A stretch of 64,000 nt of DNA from Rhizobium sp. RU33A (GTDB lineage: Bacteria; Pseudomonadota; Alphaproteobacteria; Rhizobiales; Rhizobiaceae), in NCBI RefSeq assembly GCF_900156055.1, contig NZ_FTMQ01000003.1, positions 186,001 to 250,000 on the forward strand. The letters run 5' to 3'. Made by a program: the position numbers and the translations under genes. Positions 8,065 to 17,352 of this stretch are shown here, one piece after another. Position 1 is the first letter of the stretch, and each line of letters begins with the position of its first letter. The notes beneath the pieces were generated by a model. It was given only the letters and a program-made list of their open reading frames with translations. It was not told the origin of the DNA and did not search any database.

Positions 8065-8679
8065 ATGACCATTTCCCGCCGCGGTCTCCTGTTTGGCCTG
8101 CCGCTCTTTATCGCCGGCTGCCAGTCCGTACCCAACCAGCAGGCCTTGTATGGCGACGTGCCGGACGAGCCGTATCCGCTGAAGAAGGTGCCGATCGAGA
8201 AGATCAAGCCGGAACTGCGTCGTCAGGAAGTGGCATACGAGACGCCACACGCTCCGGGCACAATCGTGGTCAATACGCCAGAGCGCCGGCTCTACCACGT
8301 GATGGGCAACGGTCGGGCCATGCGCTACGGCATCGGCGTCGGGCGCGCGGGCCTTGCCCTTTCCGGCAACGCTTATGTCGGTCGCAAGGCTGAATGGCCG
8401 ACCTGGACACCGACGCCAAACATGATCCGCCGTGATCCCGAGCGGAACCTGAAATATGCCGGCGGTGTGCCCGGCGGCCCGAACAATCCGCTCGGCGCCC
8501 GCGCCATGTATCTCTATCGTGGCGGCAACGACACCATGTTCCGCATTCATGGCACCAACCAGCCGTGGTCAATCGGCCAGGCCATGTCCTCGGGCTGCGT
8601 GCGCATGATGAACCACGACGTGATCGATCTCTATGCGCGCGTCGATGTCGGCAGCAAGGTCGTGGTGATTCAGGCCTGA
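8065..8679 (+). CDS. L,D-transpeptidase (YkuD) lipoprotein
   Basis: A 204-residue enzyme. The N-terminus combines a twin arginine (SRRGLLF) with a lipobox ending at C19 (LFIAGC), so it is probably an outer- or inner-membrane-anchored periplasmic lipoprotein. The YkuD domain (about 64-203) has the full active site: H162 in RIHGTN and S176-G177-C178 with R180 (SSGCVR). Such enzymes form 3-3 cross-links in peptidoglycan or attach proteins to it; this is notable because Rhizobiales grow at the pole with many L,D-transpeptidases. A CtrA box lies upstream, suggesting cell-cycle timing. A GAGGA site precedes the ATG. Confidence 0.93.
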   Translation: MTISRRGLLFGLPLFIAGCQSVPNQQALYGDVPDEPYPLKKVPIEKIKPELRRQEVAYETPHAPGTIVVNTPERRLYHVMGNGRAMRYGIGVGRAGLALSGNAYVGRKAEWPTWTPTPNMIRRDPERNLKYAGGVPGGPNNPLGARAMYLYRGGNDTMFRIHGTNQPWSIGQAMSSGCVRMMNHDVIDLYARVDVGSKVVVIQA

Positions 8680-8707
8680 CCGGCACAGCGACTTTCCCGT
8701 CTTTATT

Positions 8708-8735
8708 GTGGCGCTGGTTCCCGGACCGGCGCCAC
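8708..8735 (+). terminator. hairpin after L,D-transpeptidase gene
   Basis: GTGGCGCTGGT (8708-8718) pairs with ACCGGCGCCAC (8725-8735) with one G-T pair and a six-base loop, followed by only three T. Probable terminator. Confidence 0.55.
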
Positions 8736-8887
8736 TTTGCTGTGATCAATTGGCACTGTCTTGTCACACCCAGTCACGACTGTGCCATCACTCTTGCAGC
8801 TCCAAGCCTTTGCCCCAATCTCCCCGCAATGAAACTTTCTGGCGCTCTTATGCGTCCAATGTCTGGTTGACGCTGTGTTGACCAATT

Positions 8888-8923
8888 CCGATCGGCCGGA
8901 GGCTTTTTCTGCCGACCGATCGG
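8888..8923. promoter_or_regulatory. long hairpin upstream of HxlR-family regulator
   Basis: The 306 bp between 8680 and 8985 hold no gene. CCGATCGGCCGG (8888-8899) and CCGACCGATCGG (8912-8923) form a 12-bp stem with one mismatch around a loop containing TTTTT. Each arm contains the self-palindrome CCGATCGG. It ends 62 bases before the regulator start. It could be a terminator of an upstream short RNA or a DNA-binding site for the regulator. Confidence 0.4.
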
Positions 8924-8985
8924 GACTAAGTGGGAACAGATGCGCCGGTGACCGGCTGCGTCGAAGATTTGAGAAGGGATTTTGA

Positions 8986-9393
8986 ATGGCTCGCGATACA
9001 AACGCCGGCTTGTCCGACCTCGGTGGTTGCCAGATCGAGGCGACCCTGCAGCTGCTCGACGGCAAATGGAAGGCCGTGATCCTCCACCATCTCCTCAAGG
9101 ACGAAGTGCTGCGCTTCAACGAACTGGTGAAGCGCTTGCCATCGATTACCCATCGCATGTTGTCCAAGCAGTTGCGCGACATGGAGGTCGCAGGTCTCGT
9201 CGCCCGCACCGTCTATCCGGTCGTGCCGCCGCGCGTTGATTATTCGCTGACCCCGCTCGGTCGTAGCCTCGAGCCGGTGCTTCAGGCGATCGGCCGTTGG
9301 GGCCAGGAGAACCTCGTGGCGGTCGAGTATGCGGCACTAAAGCCGAGCGAGAGCCCGACCGGTAGTGCGGCGATCATGCGTTCAGCTGCGTGA
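8986..9393 (+). CDS. HxlR family transcriptional regulator
   Basis: A 135-residue winged-helix protein. The HxlR domain (about 14-105) is clear: C15 at the redox-sensing position of the family, the GKWKAVILHHL helix, then RFNELVKRLPSITHRMLSKQLRDMEVAGLV split over the recognition helix, and the wing with VPPRVDYSLTPLG. Members act as homodimers and often respond to quinones, aldehydes or oxidants through this N-terminal cysteine. AAGGG lies 9 bases before the ATG. It converges with a DMT-family exporter. A possible target is the palindrome before the quinone-oxidoreductase-like gene at 12069, but this is a guess. Confidence 0.9.
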   Translation: MARDTNAGLSDLGGCQIEATLQLLDGKWKAVILHHLLKDEVLRFNELVKRLPSITHRMLSKQLRDMEVAGLVARTVYPVVPPRVDYSLTPLGRSLEPVLQAIGRWGQENLVAVEYAALKPSESPTGSAAIMRSAA

Positions 9394-9402
9394 TGCCGGA
9401 CG

Positions 9403-10317
9403 TCAGCCTGCGGGCGGACGCCGGGACAAAAGACCGGTCGACAAGAGGACGCCGAGCCCCGTGACAAGCGCAGCAACCATAACCGAGATGCCGAGCGGCT
9501 CCGCAAGCAGCACGGCACCGCCAATGGCGGCCGCCACGGGCGTGATCGCCGTATAGGCGGCAGCCTGTGTTCCGCCGAGCGCGCGAACGGCCGTCCCATA
9601 GAGCAAGGTCGCAACCAAGCCCGAAAGCAGGCCCTGCGTCACGGATTGCAGCGCGATTTCACTCAAAGGGGCCGTCAGGAACTGCGTGCCGACAAAGGGC
9701 AGGGCCGCAAGATTGAGGAGGGTCGACCAGACGCAGATCAAGGCCGCACCTTCGAAGGCATCGAGTCCGCTGCGGCGGAAGGCATGGGTATAGACGGCCC
9801 AGAGCGTCGCGCCGATTGGCAGGATGGTAAAGCTGATCCAGCCCAGCCCGTCGCTCCCCAGATTGCCCGCGAGCAGGATGCCGCCGCCTGCGAGGATCGC
9901 AACCATGCCTGCCTTGCGCCATCTGTCGGGTCGTTCGCCGAGGAATGCCATCCCGATGACTGCGACCGCCATCGGCATCAGCCCCGGCAGCAAGACGCCG
10001 GCCGCCGAGGCAGGTGTATGGCGCATGCCGAAGGCAACGATCTGAAAGAAGGGTGCGCCGGAGCCGAGAATCATCAGGCAGAGTGGTCCCATGGCGCCCT
10101 TGGGAAACAACCCGGTACGCCACCAGACCGGCGCCAGCACGAGCGCCGGAATACCGTAACGCAGAAGACTGAGGTCGAGGGGGCCAAGCCCCGCGCCGAC
10201 ACTATGACGTGTAGAAACCAGCCACGACGCCCAGATGAGCACGACGGACAGCGCCGACAATGCACCTAGCGCTGAGCGGCCGGAGCCGGGAAGGGGAGTG
10301 GTGCCGACGGCGGACAT
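9403..10317 (-). CDS. EamA/DMT superfamily transporter
   Basis: A 304-residue membrane protein with about ten hydrophobic segments arranged as two EamA repeats (about 20-145 and 160-295), the pattern of drug/metabolite exporters. The second repeat ends with the typical AAIGGAVLLAEPLGISVMV region. The start at 10317 is favoured by GGAG 7 bases upstream; a TTG at 10338 would add seven residues. It is divergent from an Lrp/AsnC regulator 131 bases away, an arrangement common for amino-acid exporters controlled by Lrp-type proteins. The substrate is not known. Confidence 0.88.
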   Translation of the reverse strand: MSAVGTTPLPGSGRSALGALSALSVVLIWASWLVSTRHSVGAGLGPLDLSLLRYGIPALVLAPVWWRTGLFPKGAMGPLCLMILGSGAPFFQIVAFGMRHTPASAAGVLLPGLMPMAVAVIGMAFLGERPDRWRKAGMVAILAGGGILLAGNLGSDGLGWISFTILPIGATLWAVYTHAFRRSGLDAFEGAALICVWSTLLNLAALPFVGTQFLTAPLSEIALQSVTQGLLSGLVATLLYGTAVRALGGTQAAAYTAITPVAAAIGGAVLLAEPLGISVMVAALVTGLGVLLSTGLLSRRPPAG

Positions 10318-10448
10318 GTCTTTGCTCCGGATTGCCAAGGCTGCGCATTATTCTACGCATCCCGCCCCGACGTGTCCTTGCGAAATGCACTGGTGCTGAA
10401 TAGATAATTGGCAGATCCTGCTTCTTATCGCGCCGGAGAACGAGATTT

Positions 10449-10922
10449 ATGCCAAAACTCGATAAATTCGACCATGCGATCCTTGATCTGCTTCAAGCCG
10501 ACGCCCGAACCACCAATGTCGAGATTGCCGAGAAGGTTGGGCTCTCGCAATCACCTTGCCTCAGACGTATCAGGCTGATGGAGGAAAGCGGCATCATCCG
10601 CGGCTATCGTGCCGATCTCGACCGTCGCATGCTGGGGCTCGAACTCACGGTCTTCGTGGCTTTCAAGGTGGCGCGCCACACGCGCGAGAACGCCGATGCG
10701 CTGCACGAGGCCTTGCTCGACATCCCCGAAGTGGTTGCCTGCTACATGATTTCGGGCGAGTCCGATTTCCTGGCAGAAGTCGTGGTCGAAAATCTCTCGG
10801 CTTACGAGACCTTGCTGACGGAAAAGCTGCTCGTCCTGCCCAACGTGACCGACATCCGGTCGAATTTTGCCATTAGGAGCGTCAAGACAGGCGCGCCGCT
10901 GAAGCTCCCGGTTCGCACCTGA
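10449..10922 (+). CDS. Lrp/AsnC family transcriptional regulator
   Basis: A 157-residue protein with the N-terminal helix-turn-helix (about 5-64; FDHAILDLLQADARTTN, then IAEKVGLSQSPCLRRI) and a C-terminal RAM ligand domain (about 70-145). Length and order match Lrp/AsnC proteins, which bind as octamers and respond to amino acids. It is transcribed divergently from the EamA exporter, so it probably controls that gene and itself. A weakly basic tail (LKLPVRT) follows the RAM domain. Confidence 0.93.
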   Translation: MPKLDKFDHAILDLLQADARTTNVEIAEKVGLSQSPCLRRIRLMEESGIIRGYRADLDRRMLGLELTVFVAFKVARHTRENADALHEALLDIPEVVACYMISGESDFLAEVVVENLSAYETLLTEKLLVLPNVTDIRSNFAIRSVKTGAPLKLPVRT

Positions 10923-10935
10923 TCGCGGAAGAGGT

Positions 10936-10957
10936 GGCCGCCGCAGAGACGGCGGCC
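10936..10957. terminator. GC-rich hairpin between converging genes
   Basis: GGCCGCCG (10936-10943) pairs with CGGCGGCC (10950-10957) around a six-base loop. There is no T run. It lies between the stops of the Lrp gene and the minus-strand alcohol-dehydrogenase-like gene. Confidence 0.45.
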
Positions 10958-10970
10958 GATAAGAACTGGC

Positions 10971-11993
10971 TCAGGCCGGAAAACCTTCCAGCACGATCTT
11001 GCCGCGCGTGCGGTTGCTCTCGATCAGGCGATGCGCCTCGCGCAGGTTTTCTGCTGTGATCGGCCCGAGCACGGTATCGAGCGTCGTGCGCATTTTGCCC
11101 GCGTCGATGAGTTCGGCAACATGCGTCAAGAGCTTGTGCTGCTCGATCATGTCAGGCGTCTGGAAGACCGGCCGGGAGAACATGAACTCCCAGTGCAGCG
11201 ACACGACCTTCTGCTTGAAGGCCAGGATGTCGAAGCCTTCGGGGAAATCGTCGATCAGGCAGATGCGGCCCATCGGTGCGATGATCTCGGCCATCGCCAG
11301 CCGATGCTGGCCGCTATGGGTCACCGAGAAGATGAAACCCGGCGGGTCGATGCCGAGCGCGGCAAATTCCTGGGCGAGCGGCTTGCTGTGGTCGATGACA
11401 TGATCGGCACCGAGGGACCTCGCCCAGTCCGCCGTCTCCGGCCGAGAGGCAGTGGCGATGACGGTGAGGTCGGTCAACTCCTTGGCAAGCTGGATGGCAA
11501 TCGAGCCGACGCCGCCGGCACCGCCTGTGATCAGGATCGACCGTCCGGCGCCGAGGACGGGCTCGCTCACCTTCAGTCTGTCGAACAGCGCCTCGTAAGC
11601 GGTGATGGCTGTCAGCGGCAGGGCGGCCGCTTGCGCGAAGGAGAGCGTCTTCGGCTTCAGGCCGACAATGCGTTCGTCGACGAGGTGATATTCGGCATTG
11701 GTGCCCGGACGATTGATCGCGCCGGCGTAGTAGACCTCATCTCCTGGCTTGAAGAGGCTGACATCCGGGCCGACCGCCTTGACCACACCCGCCGCATCAT
11801 AGCCGAGGATCCGGGCTTCGCCGGCCGGCGGCGTCTGGTTGCGGCGAACCTTGGTATCGACGGGATTGACCGAGACGGCCTTGATTTCGACAAGGAGATC
11901 GTGGCCTGCCGCCTCCGGCACGGGCAGTTCAAGATCGACAAGTGCCGTTTCCGAGGTGATGGGCTGGGGCGTATGGAAGCCGATGGCGCGCAT
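10971..11993 (-). CDS. zinc-type alcohol dehydrogenase family protein, quinone-oxidoreductase-like
   Basis: A 340-residue medium-chain dehydrogenase/reductase. The GroES-like N-domain holds SVNPVDTKVR (41-50), where Asn replaces the zinc-ligand Cys of true alcohol dehydrogenases, and GYDAAGVV (64-71) replaces GHE. The NADPH-binding loop is GGAGGVG (157-163). This fits the zinc-independent NADPH:quinone/enone reductase branch annotated as zinc-binding alcohol dehydrogenase family. AGGAG stands 6 bases before the ATG. A perfect 18-bp inverted repeat at 12069-12086 lies 76-93 bases upstream and is the likely operator. It is probably induced by quinones or other electrophiles; the inducer is inferred. 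Confidence 0.9.
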   Translation of the reverse strand: MRAIGFHTPQPITSETALVDLELPVPEAAGHDLLVEIKAVSVNPVDTKVRRNQTPPAGEARILGYDAAGVVKAVGPDVSLFKPGDEVYYAGAINRPGTNAEYHLVDERIVGLKPKTLSFAQAAALPLTAITAYEALFDRLKVSEPVLGAGRSILITGGAGGVGSIAIQLAKELTDLTVIATASRPETADWARSLGADHVIDHSKPLAQEFAALGIDPPGFIFSVTHSGQHRLAMAEIIAPMGRICLIDDFPEGFDILAFKQKVVSLHWEFMFSRPVFQTPDMIEQHKLLTHVAELIDAGKMRTTLDTVLGPITAENLREAHRLIESNRTRGKIVLEGFPA

Positions 11994-12068
11994 GGAAAAC
12001 TCCTGTCTGGCGTTTGAACGCTACTCATTAAGGACATCGATTGGAGTTCTGCAAGCATGCACATTTTC

Positions 12069-12086
12069 TGTCTGTAGGCACAGACA
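12069..12086. promoter_or_regulatory. 18-bp inverted repeat, operator candidate
   Basis: TGTCTGT-AGGC-ACAGACA has perfect 7-bp arms. It lies 76 bases upstream of the minus-strand quinone-oxidoreductase-like gene and about 100 bases after the MFS gene start region, so it most likely controls the former. A 7-bp-arm spacing of four fits winged-helix dimers such as HxlR or MarR. Confidence 0.5.
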
Positions 12087-12188
12087 TGAACCTCGGTTCA
12101 CTTGAGGATGCCGACCATGTCACGCACTCGCGAAAGGATGGCCAGCAATTTTCCTAGCTTTCCCCTCGAGTGGACCCTGCAGACCGCC

Positions 12189-13415
12189 TCAGCCGCGTGA
12201 CGGCCTCTTTTCCAAAGCAATGGAGATCAGGAAAATGATCAGGCCGAACGCGGACAACACCGAGCCGACATAGCCGGTGGCGGCGTAGCCGTAGCCGGCG
12301 GCGATCACCATGCCACCGAGCCAGGCGCCGAGCGCATTGGCAATGTTGAAGGCGGAGTGATTGGTGGCGGCCGCGAGCGTCTGCGCGTCGGCTGCCACAT
12401 CCATGAGACGGGTCTGCACGGCCGGGCAGGCGGCAAAGCCGCAGCCGGTGAGGAAGACGCAGATGCAGAGCATGATCGGATTGTGCGCGGTGAGCGAAAA
12501 GACCGCCATCAGCACGATATTGAAGGCGAGCATGCCACCGATCGTCCCCTTCAGCGAATAGTCGGCCATCCGGCTGCCGACCACATTGCCGACATTCATG
12601 CCGATACCGAAGAGGGCAAGCACAACCGCCACCATGCTGGCCGGGAGGCCGGCAGTGTCGGTCACGGTCTTCGCGATATAGCTGAAGATCGCAAACATGC
12701 CGCCGAAGCCGACGGCAGCGACACCGAAGGACAGCCAGACCTGCAGTCGCCCGAAGGCCGACAGCTCGCGGCGGATGCTGGCGCCCTCGGCCACTTCGTC
12801 CTTCGGCAGATAGAGCGCGATCAACACAACGGTGATGGCCGCGATCGCAGCCACCAGAAAGAAGGCGGCCCGCCAGCTCATCAACTGGCCGAGGAAGGTC
12901 GCGATCGGCGTGCCGATCAGAGTGGCGATCGTCAGCCCCAGCATCACGCGCCCCACAGCCCGCACCCTCCGGTTCGGCGGCGCCATGGAGGCGGCGACCA
13001 GGGCGGCCACGCCGAAATAGGCGCCATGCGGCAGACCGGTGACGAAGCGCAGCAGGGTGAAGGTGGAGAATTCAGTGGCGAGTGCACTGGCGAAGTTGCC
13101 GACGGCAAAAAGGCCCATGAGCAACAGGAGCAGCGTCTTGCGCGGAAGTTTCGCGGCAAGTGCTGCGATGATCGGCGCGCCGATGACCACCCCCAGCGCA
13201 TAGGCGCTGATCACATGGCCTGCCTGCGGCACCGTTACCCCGTAGGTCTCTGCGACCTCCGGCAGCAGCCCCATGATAACGAATTCGCCGGTGCCGATCC
13301 CGAAGCCGCCGGCCGCGAGCGCCAGTTCAATCAGCAGGACGGTGGTTGGCGTCAGCGTTTGCGGCGCACGCCCATCTGAATCGAGCGGGCGGGCCAGGGT
13401 CGAACAATCGGTCAT
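12189..13415 (-). CDS. MFS transporter, AraJ-like efflux permease
   Basis: A 408-residue major-facilitator protein with twelve hydrophobic segments from about residue 23. The early segment GIGTGEFVIMGLLPEVA is the signature of the AraJ/YdeA sugar-and-drug efflux branch, and the A-motif-like stretch GAPIIAALAAKLPRKTLLL follows helix 2. The N-terminus (MTDCSTLARPLDSDGRAP) is cytoplasmic. AAGGTG lies 7 bases before the ATG at 13415; an upstream TTG (13454) lacks a site. It is a single-gene unit. Substrate unknown. Confidence 0.9.
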   Translation of the reverse strand: MTDCSTLARPLDSDGRAPQTLTPTTVLLIELALAAGGFGIGTGEFVIMGLLPEVAETYGVTVPQAGHVISAYALGVVIGAPIIAALAAKLPRKTLLLLLMGLFAVGNFASALATEFSTFTLLRFVTGLPHGAYFGVAALVAASMAPPNRRVRAVGRVMLGLTIATLIGTPIATFLGQLMSWRAAFFLVAAIAAITVVLIALYLPKDEVAEGASIRRELSAFGRLQVWLSFGVAAVGFGGMFAIFSYIAKTVTDTAGLPASMVAVVLALFGIGMNVGNVVGSRMADYSLKGTIGGMLAFNIVLMAVFSLTAHNPIMLCICVFLTGCGFAACPAVQTRLMDVAADAQTLAAATNHSAFNIANALGAWLGGMVIAAGYGYAATGYVGSVLSAFGLIIFLISIALEKRPSRG

Positions 13416-13663
13416 GCAAACACCTTGCGCGCCGGCGCGGGACACGTGGCGCAAAAGCTTCTTCAGGAAGCGGCGATGGAAGAAAGGCCCGGAGGCCAGC
13501 TGAAATGGGAATTGCTATTTATCATATCGGTGTGCGCTGCGGCAAAGGCTTTCCGCGCGGACCTTGAAAATGGCTCAAACGCTGTCGATCTGTGCTCCAA
13601 GGAAACTTTTCACAGGCCGGAGCGTTCTGAGCTTCGGCCCTTTCTAGGCCGCGAAAGGGCGAG

Positions 13664-14581
13664 ATGAAGATCAAGGCAGTACTCAATCGCGACGGTGGTA
13701 CGTTCAAGACCACCGACATGCAGACCTATTGCGAAAGCGCGAACCGCGCCTTTGCCGCAAGGGGCCATGAGCTGGACTGCACCATTGTCGGGGGCGATGA
13801 GATCGTCGAAGCGCTGGAAAAAGCCGCCGAAGCGCCGGGGATCGATGCAGTGATCGCCGGCGGCGGTGATGGTACCATCTCGACGGCAGCTGGCATCGCA
13901 TGGAAGTCGGGGCTGCCGCTCGGCGTCATCCCGGCTGGCACGATGAACCTTTTCGCACGCTCGCTGAAACTGCCGCTCGACATCTGGAAGGTTCTGGATG
14001 TGCTCGCCAATGCCGAGATTGCCGATGTTGACATCGCAACTGCCAATGGCCGCCCCTTCGTCCACCAGTTTTCCGCAGGCCTGCACGCCCGCATGGTGCG
14101 CATGCGCAACCAGATGAACTTCGCCTCGCGCCTCGGCAAGATGCGGGCCAGCACCAGTGCTGCCTTCGGCGTCATGCTTGATCCGCCACGTTTCGATGTC
14201 GTCTTTGATATGAACGGCGATGGCAAGAGCGATGAGCGACCCGTCTCGGCGATCTCCGTCTCCAACAATCCGCTGGGCAACAATTCGCTGTTCTTTGCCG
14301 ATCGGGTCGACACCGGCAAGCTGGGTGTCTATCTCGCAGCACCGCTCGAGCCGACCGGCGTCGGTCTTCTCGCCTTCGACATTATCAGGGGCAAGTTCAA
14401 GGACAACGAGGCGGTAACGGCGTCGACCGCCGACATGGTGCGGCTGCATTTCCCAAGGCATCGCAAGGGTGCGGCCTGCGTTCTGGACGGCGAACTGCTG
14501 CGCATGCCGGCCGACGTCGAAATCAAGATCCATGCCGGCGAGTTGAAGGTCCTCGTCCCCCAACCGCAGCCGGTAGCGTAA
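13664..14581 (+). CDS. diacylglycerol kinase family (YegS-like lipid kinase)
   Basis: A 305-residue protein with the DAGK catalytic domain. The nucleotide motif GGGDGT is at 66-71 and is followed by GVIPAGTMNLFARSL (87-101), matching the conserved GTxNxFAR. The C-terminal beta-rich domain ends with a GELLRMPADVEIKIHAGELK-type segment, as in YegS/DgkB-like lipid kinases. It phosphorylates a lipid such as diacylglycerol or another membrane alcohol using ATP; the exact lipid is unknown. AAGGG stands just before the ATG. It ends at a hairpin shared with the converging ABC ATPase gene. Confidence 0.9.
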   Translation: MKIKAVLNRDGGTFKTTDMQTYCESANRAFAARGHELDCTIVGGDEIVEALEKAAEAPGIDAVIAGGGDGTISTAAGIAWKSGLPLGVIPAGTMNLFARSLKLPLDIWKVLDVLANAEIADVDIATANGRPFVHQFSAGLHARMVRMRNQMNFASRLGKMRASTSAAFGVMLDPPRFDVVFDMNGDGKSDERPVSAISVSNNPLGNNSLFFADRVDTGKLGVYLAAPLEPTGVGLLAFDIIRGKFKDNEAVTASTADMVRLHFPRHRKGAACVLDGELLRMPADVEIKIHAGELKVLVPQPQPVA

Positions 14582-14587
14582 GGGAAG

Positions 14588-14611
14588 GGCGCCCGGAATA
14601 GCCCGGGCGCC
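14588..14611. terminator. GC-rich hairpin between lipid kinase and ABC ATPase genes
   Basis: GGCGCCCGG (14588-14596) pairs with CCGGGCGCC (14603-14611) around a six-base loop. No T run; probably serves both converging genes. Confidence 0.5.
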
Positions 14612-14617
14612 GTCGTC

Positions 14618-16231
14618 TCAGTGGCTGAAGGCCGCCGCGATCAGGTCGCGGGTGTAGTCTTCCTGCGGATGATCGAAGATCGCCTCGGTCGCACCTTGTT
14701 CGACGATCTTGCCGTTCTTCATCACGATGACATGGTCCGACATCGCGCGGATGACCGAAAGGTCGTGGCTGATGAAGACGTAAGACAGGCCATGCTTGTC
14801 CTGCAGGTCGCGCAGCAGTTCGATCACCTGACGCTGGACCGAACGGTCGAGCGCAGAGGTCGGTTCGTCGAGGATGACGACCTTGGGCTTCAGGATCATC
14901 GAGCGGGCGATCGCGATACGCTGACGCTGGCCGCCCGAGAACTCGTGCGGATAGCGGTTGCGGGCTGCCGGATCGAGGCCGACTTCCTTCAGGGCCGCAA
15001 TCGCCCGGGCATCCCGCTCGGCCCGGCTGAGCTGCGGCTCGTGCACGTAGAGACCTTCGGTGATGATCTCGCCGACCGTCTGGCGCGGCGATAGCGAGCC
15101 GTAGGGGTCCTGGAACACCAGCTGCAGCTGTTTGCGGAAAGGGCGCATGCCGGCCCGGTCGAGGTTCGAGATATCCGCCGTCTCGAAGCGGAACGCGCCG
15201 TCGGCTGCGAGCAGCTTCAGCAAAGCGCGGCCGAGCGTCGATTTGCCAGATCCCGACTCCCCGACGATGCCGATGGTCTGGCCCTGGCGGAGCCGGACGC
15301 TGACCTGATCGACTGCCCGGAAGGTGCGGTTCGGGCGCAGGAAGCCGCCGCTCCCGATGTCGAAATCGACGGTGACATTGCGGCCTTCCAGAACGACCGG
15401 GGCATCGTCAGCCGGCGGTGGCTTTGTGCCAGTTGGTTCGGCGGCGAGCAGCATCTTCGTGTAGTCGTGCTGCGCATTGCCGAAGATCGCGTCGCGGCTT
15501 CCCGTTTCGACGATCTCGCCCTTGCGCATGACAGCGACACGGTTGGCCACGTGCTTGACCACGCCGAGGTCGTGGGTGATCAGCACGATCGCCATGCCGA
15601 AGCGCTTCTGCAGGTCGGCGAGCAGATCGAGGATCTGCGCCTGGATCGTGACGTCGAGCGCGGTCGTCGGTTCATCCGCGATCAGCACGTCCGGCTCGTT
15701 GGCCAGGGCCATCGCGATCATCACGCGCTGGCGCTGGCCGCCGGACATTTCGTGCGGATAGCTGTCGATGCGCCGCTCCGGGTCGGGGATGCCGACGAGT
15801 TTCAAGAGTTCCAGCACGCGGGCGCGCGCTTCCGTCTTGCTTAATCCCCGGTGATGGATCAGCGGTTCGGCGATCTGCTTGCCGATCCGGTAGAGTGGGT
15901 CGAGCGAGGTCATCGGCTCCTGGAAGATCATGGTGATCTTCGCACCGCGCACCATGTTCAACTCGCTGATCGGCAGGCCGACGATGTTGCGTCCGCCATA
16001 GACGGCCTCTCCAGTGACATCGCCGTTCTTGGCGAGCAAGCCCATGATGCCCATCATGGTCTGGCTCTTGCCGGAGCCGCTTTCGCCGACGATGGCAAGC
16101 GTTTCGCCCTTCTTCACCGAAAAGCTGATGCCCTTGACCGCCTCGACCGTGCCGTCGGGTGTCGCGAACGTTACCTTTAGGTCGGAAACGTCGAGCACGG
16201 TTTCGTTGTTTGTCTTGTCGTCCATGCTCAT
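14618..16231 (-). CDS. peptide ABC transporter, fused double ATP-binding protein (YejF-like)
   Basis: A 537-residue protein with two complete ABC ATPase domains. The first has Walker A GESGSGKS (49-56), signature MSGGQRQR and Walker B VLIADEPT; the second has another GESGSGKS (about 320), FSGGQRQR and VVILDEPT. This tandem design is typical of YejF/GsiA and powers oligopeptide, microcin or glutathione uptake. It overlaps the upstream permease by 4 bases (ATGA), so translation is coupled. ATGs at 16231 and 16225 are both possible: GAAGGA is 3 bases from the first and 9 from the second, so the second may be the true start. Confidence 0.94.
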   Translation of the reverse strand: MSMDDKTNNETVLDVSDLKVTFATPDGTVEAVKGISFSVKKGETLAIVGESGSGKSQTMMGIMGLLAKNGDVTGEAVYGGRNIVGLPISELNMVRGAKITMIFQEPMTSLDPLYRIGKQIAEPLIHHRGLSKTEARARVLELLKLVGIPDPERRIDSYPHEMSGGQRQRVMIAMALANEPDVLIADEPTTALDVTIQAQILDLLADLQKRFGMAIVLITHDLGVVKHVANRVAVMRKGEIVETGSRDAIFGNAQHDYTKMLLAAEPTGTKPPPADDAPVVLEGRNVTVDFDIGSGGFLRPNRTFRAVDQVSVRLRQGQTIGIVGESGSGKSTLGRALLKLLAADGAFRFETADISNLDRAGMRPFRKQLQLVFQDPYGSLSPRQTVGEIITEGLYVHEPQLSRAERDARAIAALKEVGLDPAARNRYPHEFSGGQRQRIAIARSMILKPKVVILDEPTSALDRSVQRQVIELLRDLQDKHGLSYVFISHDLSVIRAMSDHVIVMKNGKIVEQGATEAIFDHPQEDYTRDLIAAAFSH

Positions 16232-17352
16232 CGGTCCTTCGGATCCAGCGCATCCCGCAGGCCGTCACCCACGAAATTCAGCGAAAACAGCGTCACCACG
16301 AAGAAGATCGCCGGGAAGATCAAAAGCCACGGCGCATTCTGCATGCTGGCGGCCCCTTCCGAGATCAGCGTGCCCCAGCTGGCAAGCGGTGCCTGAACGC
16401 CAAGGCCGAGGAACGAGAGGAAGCTCTCGAGCAAGATGACCTTCGGCACGATGACCGTGACGAAGACGATGACTGGGCCGATCGTGTTCGGGATGATGTG
16501 ACGGCGGATGATCTGCCAGTCGGTCAGCCCCAGTGCTTCCGCAGCACCGACGAATTCGCGGCGCTTGAGCGACAGTGTCTGGCCGCGCACGATGCGGGCC
16601 ATTTCCAGCCACTCCACCGCCCCGATCACCAGGAAGATCAGGATCACCGATCGCCCGAAGAAGACGACGAGCACGACAACAAGGAAGACAAAGGGCAGCG
16701 AGTAGAGGATCTCGACGATACGCATCATCACATTGTCGACGCGACCACCGAGATAGCCCGAGGTCGCGCCATAGACGACACCGATGCCGAGCGAGACGAG
16801 GCTGGCCGCGAGGCCCACGGCGAGCGAGATCTGCCCGCCGAGCATGACGCGGACGAGCAGATCACGGCCGTTGGAATCGGTGCCGAAGGGGAAGGTGATC
16901 TGGTCCACATTGCCGGATACGGTAAGGCTTCGACCGTCCGCTGCCTGTTCCACGACTTCCGAATTCTTGAATTCGTTGTTGCGATCGAAATAGCGGATCG
17001 TGCGGGGATCGATTTCCCCATCCGAGCTGATCACGGCAGTGAAGCGGTCATCCTCAACCGTAAAGCTGTCGAGTGTCACTCTTGCCCGCTGGGCCACGCT
17101 TTCGGCCACGTCCTGCAGCGTCTCGGGATCGGGCCGTGGTGTCAGGCTCGGTGGGACGTTGACGTAGGAGGAGAAGACCTGATCGTAGCTGTGCGGTACG
17201 AAAAGAGGCCCGGCGAAGGAGAACAGGGTCACGAAAGCCAAAAGCACGCAGCCCGAGATGGCGGCCTTGTTGCGCCGGAAGCGCATCATGGCGAGCTGGG
17301 CCAGGCTCCGTCCGGTGATCTCCGGCTGGGGGGAAGCGGTAATATCAGTCAT
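16228..17352 (-). CDS. peptide ABC transporter permease, OppC/YejE type
   Basis: A 374-residue inner-membrane permease. One hydrophobic segment near 31-51 is followed by a long periplasmic domain (about 55-160), then the binding-protein-dependent transport domain with five segments and the EAA loop (FVGAAEALGLTDWQIIRRH). The large first periplasmic loop is the YejE hallmark and distinguishes it from ordinary OppC. The ATG at 17352 has GAGGG upstream, and the gene overlaps the end of the preceding permease by 8 bases. It pairs with the OppB-type permease to form the channel. Confidence 0.93.
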   Translation of the reverse strand: MTDITASPQPEITGRSLAQLAMMRFRRNKAAISGCVLLAFVTLFSFAGPLFVPHSYDQVFSSYVNVPPSLTPRPDPETLQDVAESVAQRARVTLDSFTVEDDRFTAVISSDGEIDPRTIRYFDRNNEFKNSEVVEQAADGRSLTVSGNVDQITFPFGTDSNGRDLLVRVMLGGQISLAVGLAASLVSLGIGVVYGATSGYLGGRVDNVMMRIVEILYSLPFVFLVVVLVVFFGRSVILIFLVIGAVEWLEMARIVRGQTLSLKRREFVGAAEALGLTDWQIIRRHIIPNTIGPVIVFVTVIVPKVILLESFLSFLGLGVQAPLASWGTLISEGAASMQNAPWLLIFPAIFFVVTLFSLNFVGDGLRDALDPKDR

